Positions 16,099-24,522 of a stretch of 64,000 nucleotides of DNA are shown in pieces. The notes below the pieces were generated by a model, which saw only the letters and a list, made by a program, of their open reading frames with translations, was not told the DNA's origin and did no database searches. Origin of the DNA: Bradyrhizobium ottawaense. GTDB lineage: Bacteria; Pseudomonadota; Alphaproteobacteria; Rhizobiales; Xanthobacteraceae. Within the stretch, counting starts at the first letter, position 1; every line of letters begins with the position of its first letter. A program made the position numbers and the translations under genes. The stretch lies in NCBI RefSeq assembly GCF_002278135.3, contig NZ_CP029425.2, positions 1,712,001-1,776,000 of the forward strand. Direction: 5' to 3'.

Positions 16099-17589
16099 AT
16101 GAGCGGCTTGGTGATCTCTGGCGGCCGGGTGGTAGATCCCGCGAGTGGGATGGACGCCGTCGGCGACGTGGCGGTGGTGGACGGCAAGGTCGCCGCGGTC
16201 GGCACGGGCCTCGGCGGCGCCGAGCGGGTGATCGACGCGACCGGGCTCGTGGTCGCCCCCGGCTTCATCGACCTGCACGCCCATGGCCAATCCATTCCGG
16301 CGGACCGCATGCAGGCGTTCGACGGGGTGACGACGACGCTCGATCTCGAGGCCGGCGTGCTGCCGGTCGGGTCCTGGTATGAGCGCCAGGCGAGAAAAGG
16401 CCGCGTGCTGAACTATGGCGCCGCCACCAACTGGGCGTTTGCGCGCATCGGCGCAATGACCGGCTCCAATGCGGAGAGCTCGCTGGAGGCGTTCGGCAAC
16501 GCCATGCGCGACCGCCGCTGGATGGACAACGTGGCGAGTGATGCGGAGGTCGCCGGCATTCTCGAGCGTCTTTCGCGCGGTCTCGATGAAGGCGGCATCG
16601 GCGTCGGCATCCTCAATGCCTACGCGCCGGGCGCCGGCGTGCAGGAGCTGACCGCGGTCTGCCAGCTCGCCGCCGCCAAGGACGTGCCGACCTTCACCCA
16701 CGTCGCCTTCATGTCGCGCATCGACCCCGAGAGCGCGGTGGAAGCCTATATTCGCCTGATCGGCTATGCCGGCGCCACCGGCGCGCACATGCACATCTGC
16801 CATTTCAATTCGTCGAGCAAGACCGACGTCGAGCGTTGCCGCGTGCTGATCGCGAAGGCGCAGGCGCAGGGCCTGCCCATCACGGTCGAAGCCTATCCTT
16901 ACGGCACCGGTTCGACCGTGCTGGCCGCCGCCTTCTTCAGCGACCCCGAATTCGTCGAACGCAACGGCACCGGCTACGATTCCGTGCAGCGCGTGACCGA
17001 CGGCTATCGCTTCCATGACCGCGAGGAGCTCTTGAAGGCGCAGGCCGAAGAGCCGTCCTCGCTGGTGCTCTGGCACATCCTCGACATCGATAACAATGCG
17101 CATCACCGCGACCTGCTCGACATGTCGGTGCTGTATCCCGGCGGCGCGATCGCGTCCGACGCGATGCCGTGGACGACGTCGGACGGCAAGACCTACACCG
17201 GCGATGCCTGGCCGCTGCCTGACGATGCCACCTCGCATCCGCGCTCGGCCGGCTGCTTCACGAAATTCATCCGCGAATGGGTGCGCGAGCGCAAGACCGT
17301 GTCGCTGCTCGACGGCGTGCGCAAATGCGCGCTGATCCCGGCCGAAATCCTGTCGCAGAGCACGCCGGCGATGCGCGCCAAGGGCCGGCTGACGAAGGAC
17401 GCGGACGCCGACATCGTCGTGTTCGACTACGAGAAGCTCTCGGACCGTGCGACCTTCACGGCGATGAACCGTCCCTCCGAAGGCGTGCGGCATCTCGTGG
17501 TCAGCGGCGAGGTGCTGATCAGCGACGGCGTGCTGGACCTCGCGGCGCGGCCGGGTAAGCCGGTGCGCCGCCCCGTCGTCGGGGGTTGA
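16099..17589 (+). CDS. Amidohydrolase, D-aminoacylase / N-acyl-D-amino-acid deacylase family
   Basis: 496 residues. The N-terminal composite beta-sandwich ([18 protein letters not shown]) and the metal site FIDLHAHGQ (HxH) mark the amidohydrolase superfamily. Further ligand regions are [18 protein letters not shown] and the late Asp in SDAMPWTT. Such enzymes hydrolyse N-acyl or cyclic amide bonds; the dihydroorotase/D-aminoacylase subgroup fits best. GGAGGGAG precedes the ATG at 16099; the frame extends upstream into repeat DNA but without protein character. Three nt separate it from the COG0523 GTPase gene, so the two are cotranscribed and the GTPase may supply its metal (inference). Confidence 0.85.
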   Translation: MSGLVISGGRVVDPASGMDAVGDVAVVDGKVAAVGTGLGGAERVIDATGLVVAPGFIDLHAHGQSIPADRMQAFDGVTTTLDLEAGVLPVGSWYERQARKGRVLNYGAATNWAFARIGAMTGSNAESSLEAFGNAMRDRRWMDNVASDAEVAGILERLSRGLDEGGIGVGILNAYAPGAGVQELTAVCQLAAAKDVPTFTHVAFMSRIDPESAVEAYIRLIGYAGATGAHMHICHFNSSSKTDVERCRVLIAKAQAQGLPITVEAYPYGTGSTVLAAAFFSDPEFVERNGTGYDSVQRVTDGYRFHDREELLKAQAEEPSSLVLWHILDIDNNAHHRDLLDMSVLYPGGAIASDAMPWTTSDGKTYTGDAWPLPDDATSHPRSAGCFTKFIREWVRERKTVSLLDGVRKCALIPAEILSQSTPAMRAKGRLTKDADADIVVFDYEKLSDRATFTAMNRPSEGVRHLVVSGEVLISDGVLDLAARPGKPVRRPVVGG

Positions 17590-17592
17590 CCC

Positions 17593-18519
17593 ATGCCGGT
17601 CCCCATTCTCCTTGTGACGGGCTTTCTGGGGGCGGGCAAGACCACGGTCGTGAACCATCTGTTGGCGCATGCGGAGGGACGGCGGATCGCCGCAATCGTC
17701 AACGATTTCGGCGCCATCAACATCGATGCGGAGCTGATCGCGGGCGCCAGCGACGGCGTTGTCAGCCTCGCCAACGGCTGCATCTGCTGCTCGCTCGAAG
17801 GCGATCTCCTGCGCACGCTCTCGACACTGCTGCGGCGAGATCCGAAGCCCGAACATATCGTCATCGAAACCAGCGGCGTTGCCGATCCCGCCGACATCGT
17901 CCGCAATCTGATGGACCCCGTGATCCTGCGCGAGGCGCCGCTGGAGACGGTGCTGTGCGTGATCGACGCCGCGACACCGCCGGCCGCTCTGGACGATGCC
18001 CTCCAGCGCTCGCAATTGCGCGTCGCCGATATCGTGGCGCTGACCAAGCTGGATCTGGCGGAAGAGGGCGCGGGTGCGCGGATGCGTCAGGCCATCCGCG
18101 CCTTGCGCCTTCCCGCCGTGGTGGTCGAGGCGCGGCATGGCGAGATTCCGTCCGCGCTGCTGTTCCCCGCGAACGTCGAGCGTGCGCCCGCGCCGCGTGA
18201 TCCGGGCCCGAAACGACCGGCAGAGGAGCGCTTCGAGACGCTGAGCTGGACCTCGGACCGCCCGATCTCGCTGCCGCGCCTGCAGCAGGCCATCGGCAAG
18301 CTGGCGCCGAAGCTGGCGCGCGCCAAAGGCCTGTTCGAGACGGTCGAGCAGCCGGGACGCCAGATGGTGTTTCAGTTCGCCGCCGGCCGCGCCACGCTGG
18401 CCCCGGGCGATGCGCCGGCGGCGGGCGTACCGCGGACGCGCATCGTGTTCATCGCCGAGCTCGGGGTGCTCTCCAAGGCCGAGCTCGACGGCATCATGGA
18501 GGCGTGCGTTGCCGAATGA
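17593..18519 (+). CDS. COG0523/CobW-family GTPase, putative metallochaperone
   Basis: 308 residues. G1 motif GFLGAGKTT, the family's metal-binding CxCC in NGCICCSLEGDL, a DAATPP G3 region and TKLDLAEE as G4. A C-terminal CobW_C domain (ERFETLSWTSDRPISLPRLQ) completes it. Members use GTP hydrolysis to load Zn, Co or Fe onto client proteins. The gene starts 3 nt after the amidohydrolase gene, a metal-dependent enzyme and the obvious candidate client. No Zur-type box is visible, so zinc regulation is not supported. It ends 19 nt before the convergent tautomerase gene. Confidence 0.9.
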   Translation: MPVPILLVTGFLGAGKTTVVNHLLAHAEGRRIAAIVNDFGAINIDAELIAGASDGVVSLANGCICCSLEGDLLRTLSTLLRRDPKPEHIVIETSGVADPADIVRNLMDPVILREAPLETVLCVIDAATPPAALDDALQRSQLRVADIVALTKLDLAEEGAGARMRQAIRALRLPAVVVEARHGEIPSALLFPANVERAPAPRDPGPKRPAEERFETLSWTSDRPISLPRLQQAIGKLAPKLARAKGLFETVEQPGRQMVFQFAAGRATLAPGDAPAAGVPRTRIVFIAELGVLSKAELDGIMEACVAE

Positions 18520-18538
18520 AGCTGCAGTCTGTGCCGTC

Positions 18539-18916
18539 TCACGCGAATTGGGCGACGCCGTTTCCGATCGACCAGTTCTCCGCGGGGGCGTCGAGCACGT
18601 TGACGAACACGTCCTCGGGCCGGATGCCCGGGCTTTCGCCGAGCAGGTCGGCGATGCGGCGGTACAGCGCTTTCTTCTGCTCGGGAGTGCGCGAGGCGAA
18701 CACCGTGATCTGGATCAGCACCGCGTCGTCGCTGCGCGCGACGCCGTAGGCATTGCCGCAGCGGAAATTCGCCGGCTCGTGCTCGCTGATGGTCATGAAC
18801 TCGTCGCCCTCGGGCACGCTCAGCGCCTCGCGCATGGCGCGGTAGAGGCCGTCGAGAATCGCCTGCCGGTAGGCTTGCGGCTTGCCGGCGCGCATCGAGA
18901 TGTGGAGCAGAGGCAT
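18539..18916 (-). CDS. Tautomerase family protein (4-OT/MIF-like)
   Basis: 125 residues starting MPLLHISMRAG; Pro2 becomes the N-terminal catalytic base after Met removal, the hallmark of the superfamily. The length suits the two-motif group. The ATG at 18916 is chosen to expose that Pro, although the frame continues upstream. Likely keto-enol tautomerisation or related chemistry on an aromatic or unsaturated acid; substrate unknown. It is divergent from the TetR gene at 19077, with a palindromic operator between, so it is presumably the repressor's target. Confidence 0.88.
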   Translation of the reverse strand: MPLLHISMRAGKPQAYRQAILDGLYRAMREALSVPEGDEFMTISEHEPANFRCGNAYGVARSDDAVLIQITVFASRTPEQKKALYRRIADLLGESPGIRPEDVFVNVLDAPAENWSIGNGVAQFA

Positions 18917-19012
18917 CGCGCGTCCCTTTGCATGCGGGCCCGACCAGCAGGGCGAATGCGTGCGCCGCTGTTCGGCCCAGTGTTGAAACGGACTATCAAT
19001 TCCAATTGGTTT

Positions 19013-19054
19013 TTGACACGATGTCGAGAAAGCATGTTCTTGACGTCGTGTCAA
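19013..19054. promoter_or_regulatory. Operator-like inverted repeat between tautomerase and tetR
   Basis: TTGACACGATGTC (19013-19025) and GACGTCGTGTCAA (19042-19054) are complementary at 12 of 13 positions, separated by 16 nt. The left arm includes a perfect -35 hexamer TTGACA. This is the natural binding site for the TetR protein encoded at 19077. Confidence 0.7.
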
Positions 19055-19076
19055 ATACTTCCAAAAGGAGCCGAGC

Positions 19077-19676
19077 TTGCGGCCGCGCGAATTCGATCAT
19101 GACGAGGTCCTGCGCATCGCGTTCGACCAGTTCTGGCGCAAGGGCGTGCGCGGCACCTCGCTGTCGGACATCGCGCGCGATGCCGGCGTCCAGCGCGGCA
19201 GCCTCTACAACGCCTTCGGCAGCAAGGAAGCGCTGTTCCTGCAGGCCTATGAACGCTATGCCGGGGATTATCTCGCAGCGCTGCAGAAGGCGCTCGGGAC
19301 GGGCTCCTTGCGCAAGCGCCTCACCGCGTTCTTCGATCTGACCATCACCAATTTCCGCTCGGGCACGCCGCCGCGCGGCTGTCCGACCACGCGCGGGCTG
19401 ATGGAGCTCGGCGCCGCGGAAGGCGAGGGGTTGGACGAAGACGCGCGCCAGGTCTTTGCGGGCCTTATTTCGCGTATCACAGCACTGGTTCAGGACACGT
19501 TGTCGGCAGGCGCCGAGCGCGGCGAGTTCAACGGCAATGCCGCGGCCGCGGCGCTGCACATCGTCACCGTGACGCGCGGCCTCGCCGTGCTCGAACGTGC
19601 CTTCGGCGACGAGCCGCAATTGCGCAAGATCGCCGCGCACACCATCGATCTCGTGCTCGGCAGGAAAGGCGGCTAG
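19077..19676 (+). CDS. TetR family transcriptional regulator (TTG start)
   Basis: 199 residues. The N-terminal DNA-binding domain shows EVLRIAFDQFWRKGVRGTSL and IARDAGVQRGSLYNAFGSKE, the canonical recognition helix. The C-terminal domain (GCPTTRGLMELGA) resembles regulators that respond to aromatic or electrophilic compounds. The start is TTG at 19077, fixed by AAGGAG six nt upstream and by the absence of an ATG before the fold. It is divergent from the tautomerase gene with an inverted repeat between, indicating auto-repression and control of the tautomerase. Confidence 0.9.
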   Translation: MRPREFDHDEVLRIAFDQFWRKGVRGTSLSDIARDAGVQRGSLYNAFGSKEALFLQAYERYAGDYLAALQKALGTGSLRKRLTAFFDLTITNFRSGTPPRGCPTTRGLMELGAAEGEGLDEDARQVFAGLISRITALVQDTLSAGAERGEFNGNAAAAALHIVTVTRGLAVLERAFGDEPQLRKIAAHTIDLVLGRKGG

Positions 19677-19679
19677 ATG

Positions 19680-20147
19680 TCAGCACAGAGCAAGCGCGTT
19701 GACCGCCCGTGTCGCCGCGGCTTCCTTGCCCGAGCCGACGAACGCGCAGACGATGGATTCGAGCTCGCCCGGCTGCTTGCGGCGCGCGACCGCCAGCAAC
19801 CGCATCAATTCCGTCTCGTCCTTCGACAGCCGACGACAGGACGGCGGCATGAAGCACAGTTCGCATGGCCGGCCGCTGCGCAGGATTCTGACCAGCGCGG
19901 CAGCCCGCGCCACCAGCAGCGGACTGTCGGCAATGCCAGGCGCCTCGTCGGCAAAGCGATAGGCGGCCTCCCAGCAATCGGAGGCGCCGGTGGTGTAGGC
20001 CGCTCCGATGAAGCGGAACAGCGACAGCGCGACGCGGCAGAAATCATCGTAGCTGTCGACGCAGGGGCGCGCTCCAAGCGCGGCCTGGAGCGGACAGAGC
20101 CGCGATTGGCCGGCGTCCGGCACAGAACCGCAAATATCCGGGGTCAT
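19680..20147 (-). CDS. Cys-motif protein, 155 residues, unknown family
   Basis: I do not recognise the family. The protein is mainly alpha-helical (FCRVALSLFRFIGAAY, LLVARAAALVRIL) with a cluster CELCFMPPSC near residue 95 followed by RRLSKDETELMRLLAVA. The same arrangement (CxxC, then LS/MS, Asp/Glu, a leucine-rich helix ending in AxA) appears in the upstream gene at 20159, so the two look like diverged paralogues. A bound metal or redox role for the cysteines is possible. It is the second gene of the pair, 11 nt after the first, and ends three bases after the TetR stop on the other strand. Confidence 0.75.
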   Translation of the reverse strand: MTPDICGSVPDAGQSRLCPLQAALGARPCVDSYDDFCRVALSLFRFIGAAYTTGASDCWEAAYRFADEAPGIADSPLLVARAAALVRILRSGRPCELCFMPPSCRRLSKDETELMRLLAVARRKQPGELESIVCAFVGSGKEAAATRAVNALALC

Positions 20148-20158
20148 GACCGATCTCG

Positions 20159-20659
20159 TCAGTGCAATGTCGGGCTTCCGACCAGCCAGCTCTTCATCGC
20201 CATGGTCCGGTCATGGTCGAAGGATCGCACCTGCCGGTCGGGCAGGATGAGACCAGCCATGCGGAAGATCGTGGCGAGACCCCGCACGGGCGCCAGCGCC
20301 CAATCGGCGCCGACCGGCGGCAGCCAGCTCTCGAACCGTTCGCGCACGATGTCGATGCGATCCTGTTGTGCCGCGGCGATGGCCTGCAGAATCCCGCGCT
20401 CGCTGTCCGACATGCGCGGACAGGTCGGGCAGTGCACCTCGATCGCGGTGTGGGCCGTGCAGGCGAAGATCTCGATGATGGATTCCAGCGAGAGCACGGC
20501 ATCGCCCACGCGGAAATGGTCGTACACCTCCTGGACATCGGCTGCGGTCGGAACGGCGCCGCCGCTGCGTGCCTTGGCCCGGAATCCCCAGATGAAGAGC
20601 CGTTCCGCCGCACTGAGCGCGGGAAGATCGACAGACCCTGATGATGTCGATTGATGCAT
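20159..20659 (-). CDS. Cys-motif protein, 166 residues, unknown family
   Basis: First gene of a two-gene unit. The N-terminal half holds LSAAERLFIWGFRAKAR and a helix ending FACTAHTAIEVHCPTCPRMS; the CxxC plus nearby His could bind a metal. SDSERGILQAIAAAQ follows, matching the paralogue at 19680 in position and pattern. The C-terminal part has a PVRGLATIFRMAGLILP helix. No signal peptide or membrane segment. The function is unknown; the tight spacing suggests a heteromeric pair. Confidence 0.75.
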   Translation of the reverse strand: MHQSTSSGSVDLPALSAAERLFIWGFRAKARSGGAVPTAADVQEVYDHFRVGDAVLSLESIIEIFACTAHTAIEVHCPTCPRMSDSERGILQAIAAAQQDRIDIVRERFESWLPPVGADWALAPVRGLATIFRMAGLILPDRQVRSFDHDRTMAMKSWLVGSPTLH

Positions 20660-20944
20660 GAAACCTCTGGCCCTTGGCTGCGCTCACGCCACAGCTGGCG
20701 CTGATTGTCTGCATCGATCGTTCTGCCGGAGCCCGCCCCAAGTCAACGCTCGCAGGGGCGATATCGAGGTCTTCTAGTTTTGAAGAGGTTTATATTCGAA
20801 GACGGGCGCGGCGCCGCGAGGGCGCGAAAGCCGTGCGCGGCGGCCGGGCCTCGGCGGCCGCTTGGGGAACCCGAATGCTTAAAGCTTTGCTAAGAGGATC
20901 GGGATAAATTGGCATGTCTGTCCCGCCAAATTTCGTGAGCTCCG

Positions 20945-22627
20945 ATGATTTTCTCCCGCATCAGTTTCAAGCTGGTCCTGATTGTCGGCATCAGCCTTCT
21001 CGGCATGATCGCCCTCGTGCCGATCGCGCTGTCGACCCTGCGCACGCAGATGGTCGCCGATCGTCAGGCCAAGACGCAGCAGATGGTCGATGTCGGCTAC
21101 GGCATCCTCGCCCACTACCAGAAGCTCGAGAGCGACGGGAAACTCCCGCGCGAACAGGCCCAGGCCGCCGCGATCGCCGAGATCAAGAGCCTGCGCTACG
21201 ACAAGGTCGAGTATTTCTGGATCAACGACATGGCCCCGAAGATGGTCATGCATCCGATCAAGCCGGAGCTCGACGGCAAGGATCTGTCCGGGATGAAGGA
21301 TCCCGCCGGCAACGCGCTGTTCATGGGCTTCGTCGACGTCGTCAAGAAGCAGGGCGCGGGCTTCTACGGCTACCTCTGGCCGAAGCCCGGCTTCGACCAG
21401 CCGGTCGGGAAAATCTCCTATGTGAAGGGCTTTGCGCCCTGGGGCTGGATCATCGGCACCGGCATCTATCTCGACGATGTCGACGCCGTGTTCCGCCAGG
21501 CTGCGACGACGTTCGGCTACGTCTGTCTCGCCGTGCTGGTCCTGGTCCTCGGTGCGTCCTTCGTGATCGGCCGCAGCGTGACCCGGCCACTGGCAAAAAT
21601 CACCGCGCTGACCGAGCGGCTTGCCGCCGGCGACAGCGCGTTCGAGGTGCCCTATACCGACCGCAACAACGAGGTCGGCGGGCTCGCCAAGGCGCTGGCC
21701 GTGTTCAAGGACAATGCGTCGGCCGTCGGGCGGATGCATGCCGAGCAGCAGGAGCTGAAGCAGCGGGCCGACGGCGAGAAGCGCAAGGCGATGACCGATC
21801 TCGCCGGCAAGTTCGAGGCGAGCGTTCAGGCCGTCGTCCGCGACGTCTTCAACGAGGCGCGCGCGATGCAGCAGGCAGCCCAGGGCATGTCGGAAACCGC
21901 GGACAAGGCGACCGACCGCGCGAGCTTCGTCGCCTCCGCCTGCCAGCAGGCCTCGAGCAACGTGCAGACGGTGGCCTCCGCCGCCGGCCAGCTGTCGTCC
22001 TCGATCTCGGAGATCAGCCAGCGCGTCGCACAGGCCGCGACGGTGGCCGACAAGGCCGCCGCCGACGGTCAGCGCACCAACGACACCGTGCAGGGGCTGG
22101 CAGCGGCCGCGCACAAGATCGGCGAGGTCATCGACCTCATCAACCAGATCGCCTCGCAGACCAATCTGCTCGCGCTCAACGCCACGATCGAGGCGGCGCG
22201 GGCGGGCGAAGCCGGCAAGGGCTTTGCGGTGGTTGCGAGCGAAGTGAAGTCGCTGGCGAGCCAGACGGCAAAAGCGACCGATGAGATCGGCGCTCAGATC
22301 ACGGCGATCCAGGCCGAGACCAATCAGGTCGTCGGCAACATCGAGAGCATCCGTGCCACCATCATGGAGGTCAACGAGATCTCCTCATCGATCGCCGCCG
22401 CGGTCGAGGAGCAGGGCGCCGCGACGCAGGCGATCGCACACAGCGTGCAGGAGGCGGCCTCCGGAACCGACCAGGTCTCGCAGAACATCTCCGGCGTCAG
22501 CGACGCGACCGCGGCGACCGGCCAGGCCGCAGGCCTCGTGCTGCAATCGAGCGGCCGCCTGACGCAGAAGCTGCAATCGCTCGAAAACGAAGTCAGCGCT
22601 TTCGTCGCGGGCGTGCGCGCGGCGTAA
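20945..22627 (+). CDS. Methyl-accepting chemotaxis protein with periplasmic Cache domain
   Basis: 560 residues. First membrane helix at 8-30 ([20 protein letters not shown]), a single Cache sensor domain (residues ~35-185, containing [20 protein letters not shown] and [17 protein letters not shown]), second helix ~190-210, HAMP ([17 protein letters not shown]), then the cytoplasmic signalling rod with the hairpin tip [20 protein letters not shown]. Cache_2 receptors of this type typically bind small carboxylates. No C-terminal CheR pentapeptide. It transmits to CheA/CheW at the pole; no chemotaxis genes are nearby. A strong terminator follows at 22657. Confidence 0.93.
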   Translation: MIFSRISFKLVLIVGISLLGMIALVPIALSTLRTQMVADRQAKTQQMVDVGYGILAHYQKLESDGKLPREQAQAAAIAEIKSLRYDKVEYFWINDMAPKMVMHPIKPELDGKDLSGMKDPAGNALFMGFVDVVKKQGAGFYGYLWPKPGFDQPVGKISYVKGFAPWGWIIGTGIYLDDVDAVFRQAATTFGYVCLAVLVLVLGASFVIGRSVTRPLAKITALTERLAAGDSAFEVPYTDRNNEVGGLAKALAVFKDNASAVGRMHAEQQELKQRADGEKRKAMTDLAGKFEASVQAVVRDVFNEARAMQQAAQGMSETADKATDRASFVASACQQASSNVQTVASAAGQLSSSISEISQRVAQAATVADKAAADGQRTNDTVQGLAAAAHKIGEVIDLINQIASQTNLLALNATIEAARAGEAGKGFAVVASEVKSLASQTAKATDEIGAQITAIQAETNQVVGNIESIRATIMEVNEISSSIAAAVEEQGAATQAIAHSVQEAASGTDQVSQNISGVSDATAATGQAAGLVLQSSGRLTQKLQSLENEVSAFVAGVRAA

Positions 22628-22656
22628 CGAGAAGCGCTGCAAGACGACTTTCTTTT

Positions 22657-22697
22657 TCCGCGTCGCGGCATCGGCCGCGACGCGGATGCTGTTTTTC
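22657..22697 (+). terminator. Rho-independent terminator after the chemoreceptor gene
   Basis: A 13-bp perfect stem, TCCGCGTCGCGGC and GCCGCGACGCGGA around ATCG, is followed by TGCTGTTTTTCT. It separates the chemoreceptor from the acyl-CoA ligase unit. Confidence 0.8.
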
Positions 22698-22788
22698 TTG
22701 ACATGACGTCTGCCGTGCTCGACGTGTAGCGATGTCGATTGACGGCACGTGCGTGCCCTCGAAAAGAAAAGCAACACGGAAAGACGTC

Positions 22789-24510
22789 ATGAGCGCGGGC
22801 CTCAACGAGAAGGATTATCTCGCTACCTTGCGTGGCCTGTGGGACAAGGCCTGGCCGAACGGCATGCCGCGTTCGCCGAATTATCTGCACGGCGAAGTTC
22901 CCTTGACGGAATATCTGCGCGCCTGGGCGAAGCGCAGTCCGGAGCGGCCTGCAATCATATTCTACGGCCACGTCACCACCTACGCCGATCTCGACCGGCA
23001 GAGCGACCGCTTTGCGGCGCTGTTGCAGGCCAAGGGCGTCGGTAAGGGCGATCGTGTCGCCGTGTTCCTGCCGAACTGCCCGCAATTCCACATCGTGTTC
23101 TTCGGCATTTTGAAGCTCGGTGCGATCCATGTCCCCGTCAGCCCGCTGTCGCGCGCGTTCGAGCTGTCCTACGAGCTCAACGACACCCAGGCCGACGTGA
23201 TCGTGGCGCTCGACCAGCTCGTCCCCGTCGTCGAGCAGGTGAAAGGCGAGGTGCAGCTGCGCGAGATCATCGTCACCAGTTTTGCCGACGTCATTCCGAA
23301 GGCGCCCGCATTTCCCACGCCGGACTCGATCCGGACGCCGCGCGTTTCGGTCCCGGACGCGACCGATCTGCTGCCGGCGCTCGCCGCAATGCCTACACCC
23401 ACGTCGCTGCCGCCGCCTGGGCTCGATGACGTTGCCGCGCTCAACTACACCGGCGGCACCACCGGCATGCCCAAGGGCTGCGTCCATACCCATCGCGACA
23501 TGGTGTACACGGCCGCGGCCAATTACGGCATCTCGGTGCTGTCGGACGAGAGCAGCGTGTTCCTGTCGTTTTTTCCGGAATTCTGGATCGCCGGCGAGAA
23601 CTTTGGCCTGATCTTCCCGCTGTTCTCCGGCGCGACGCTGGTGCTGCTGGCGCGCTGGGATGCCGTCGGCGCCATGGCCGCGATTGACAAATACAAGGTC
23701 ACCATCACCGCGATGCCGGTCGATGGCGCGGTCGAGCTGATGGACCACCCGCGCTGGAGCGAGTTCGATCTGTCGTCATTGAAGCAGGTCCGCGTCGTCT
23801 CCTTCGTCAAGAAGCTCAACGCCGACTATCGCAAGCGCTGGAGGGATCTGACCGGTACGATCCTGATGGAGGCGGCGTGGGGCATGACGGAGACCCACAC
23901 CTCCAACACCTTCACGGCCGGCTTCCAGGACGACGATTTCGACCTCAACAACCAGCCGATCTTCGTCGGCCTGCCGGTCCCCGGCGCCGAGTTCAAGATC
24001 ACCGATTTCGAGACCGGCGCATTGCTGCCGCTCGGCGCGGAAGGCGAGATCCGCGTACGGACGCCCTCGCTGCTCAAGAGCTATTGGAACAAGCCGGAGG
24101 CGACCGCCGAGTCGCTCGTCGACGGTTGGCTGCGCACCGGCGATATCGGCAACATCGACAAGGACGGCTTCCTGCACTTCCTGGGCCGCCGCAAGGAGAT
24201 GCTGAAGGTCAAGGGCATGAGCGTGTTTCCGCCGGAGATCGAGGCACTGCTGGGCCAGCACCCGAAGGTGCTAGGCTCGGGCGTGGTCGGGCGCGACGAT
24301 CCTGACAAGGGGCAGGTGCCGGTGGCCTATATCCAGCTCAAGCCTGAGGCGGTCGGCACCATCTCTGCGGAAGATCTGCGCGCCTGGTGCGCCGAGCGCA
24401 TGGCCGTCTACAAGATCCCGGAAGTGCGTATTATCGATGCCCTGCCGCTGACGGCCACGGGCAAGGTGAAGAAGCAGGATCTCGACCCGAATCTTCCTGC
24501 TGCTGTCTGA
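22789..24510 (+). CDS. AMP-forming acyl-CoA synthetase
   Basis: 573 residues of the ANL superfamily. The phosphate-binding motif is YTGGTTGMPKGCVHTH; the adenylate motif is AAWGMTETHT; the hinge is WLRTGDIGNIDKDGF, and the catalytic Lys lies in LTATGKVKKQDL. It activates a carboxylic acid to its CoA thioester via an acyl-AMP; chain length cannot be read from the sequence. ATG 22789 is preceded by CGGAAAGA. Immediately followed by a biotin-dependent carboxylase, so the natural proposal is activation of an acid followed by alpha-carboxylation. An inverted repeat GGCACG-TG-CGTGCC overlaps 22743-22757 and may be an operator. Confidence 0.9.
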   Translation: MSAGLNEKDYLATLRGLWDKAWPNGMPRSPNYLHGEVPLTEYLRAWAKRSPERPAIIFYGHVTTYADLDRQSDRFAALLQAKGVGKGDRVAVFLPNCPQFHIVFFGILKLGAIHVPVSPLSRAFELSYELNDTQADVIVALDQLVPVVEQVKGEVQLREIIVTSFADVIPKAPAFPTPDSIRTPRVSVPDATDLLPALAAMPTPTSLPPPGLDDVAALNYTGGTTGMPKGCVHTHRDMVYTAAANYGISVLSDESSVFLSFFPEFWIAGENFGLIFPLFSGATLVLLARWDAVGAMAAIDKYKVTITAMPVDGAVELMDHPRWSEFDLSSLKQVRVVSFVKKLNADYRKRWRDLTGTILMEAAWGMTETHTSNTFTAGFQDDDFDLNNQPIFVGLPVPGAEFKITDFETGALLPLGAEGEIRVRTPSLLKSYWNKPEATAESLVDGWLRTGDIGNIDKDGFLHFLGRRKEMLKVKGMSVFPPEIEALLGQHPKVLGSGVVGRDDPDKGQVPVAYIQLKPEAVGTISAEDLRAWCAERMAVYKIPEVRIIDALPLTATGKVKKQDLDPNLPAAV

Positions 24511-24522
24511 ATGAGAGAGACG

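Noticed and set aside
20882..20913. FliA-type promoter (TAAAGCTT...CGGGATAA) before the chemoreceptor
   Set aside because: Only five of eight bases match in the -10 half, and this group is not known to use FliA.
22743..22757. Possible sigma-54 (-24/-12) promoter, GGCACGTGCGTGCC, before the ligase
   Set aside because: GG and GC are nine rather than ten bases apart and the -12 half is poor; it reads better as a plain inverted repeat.
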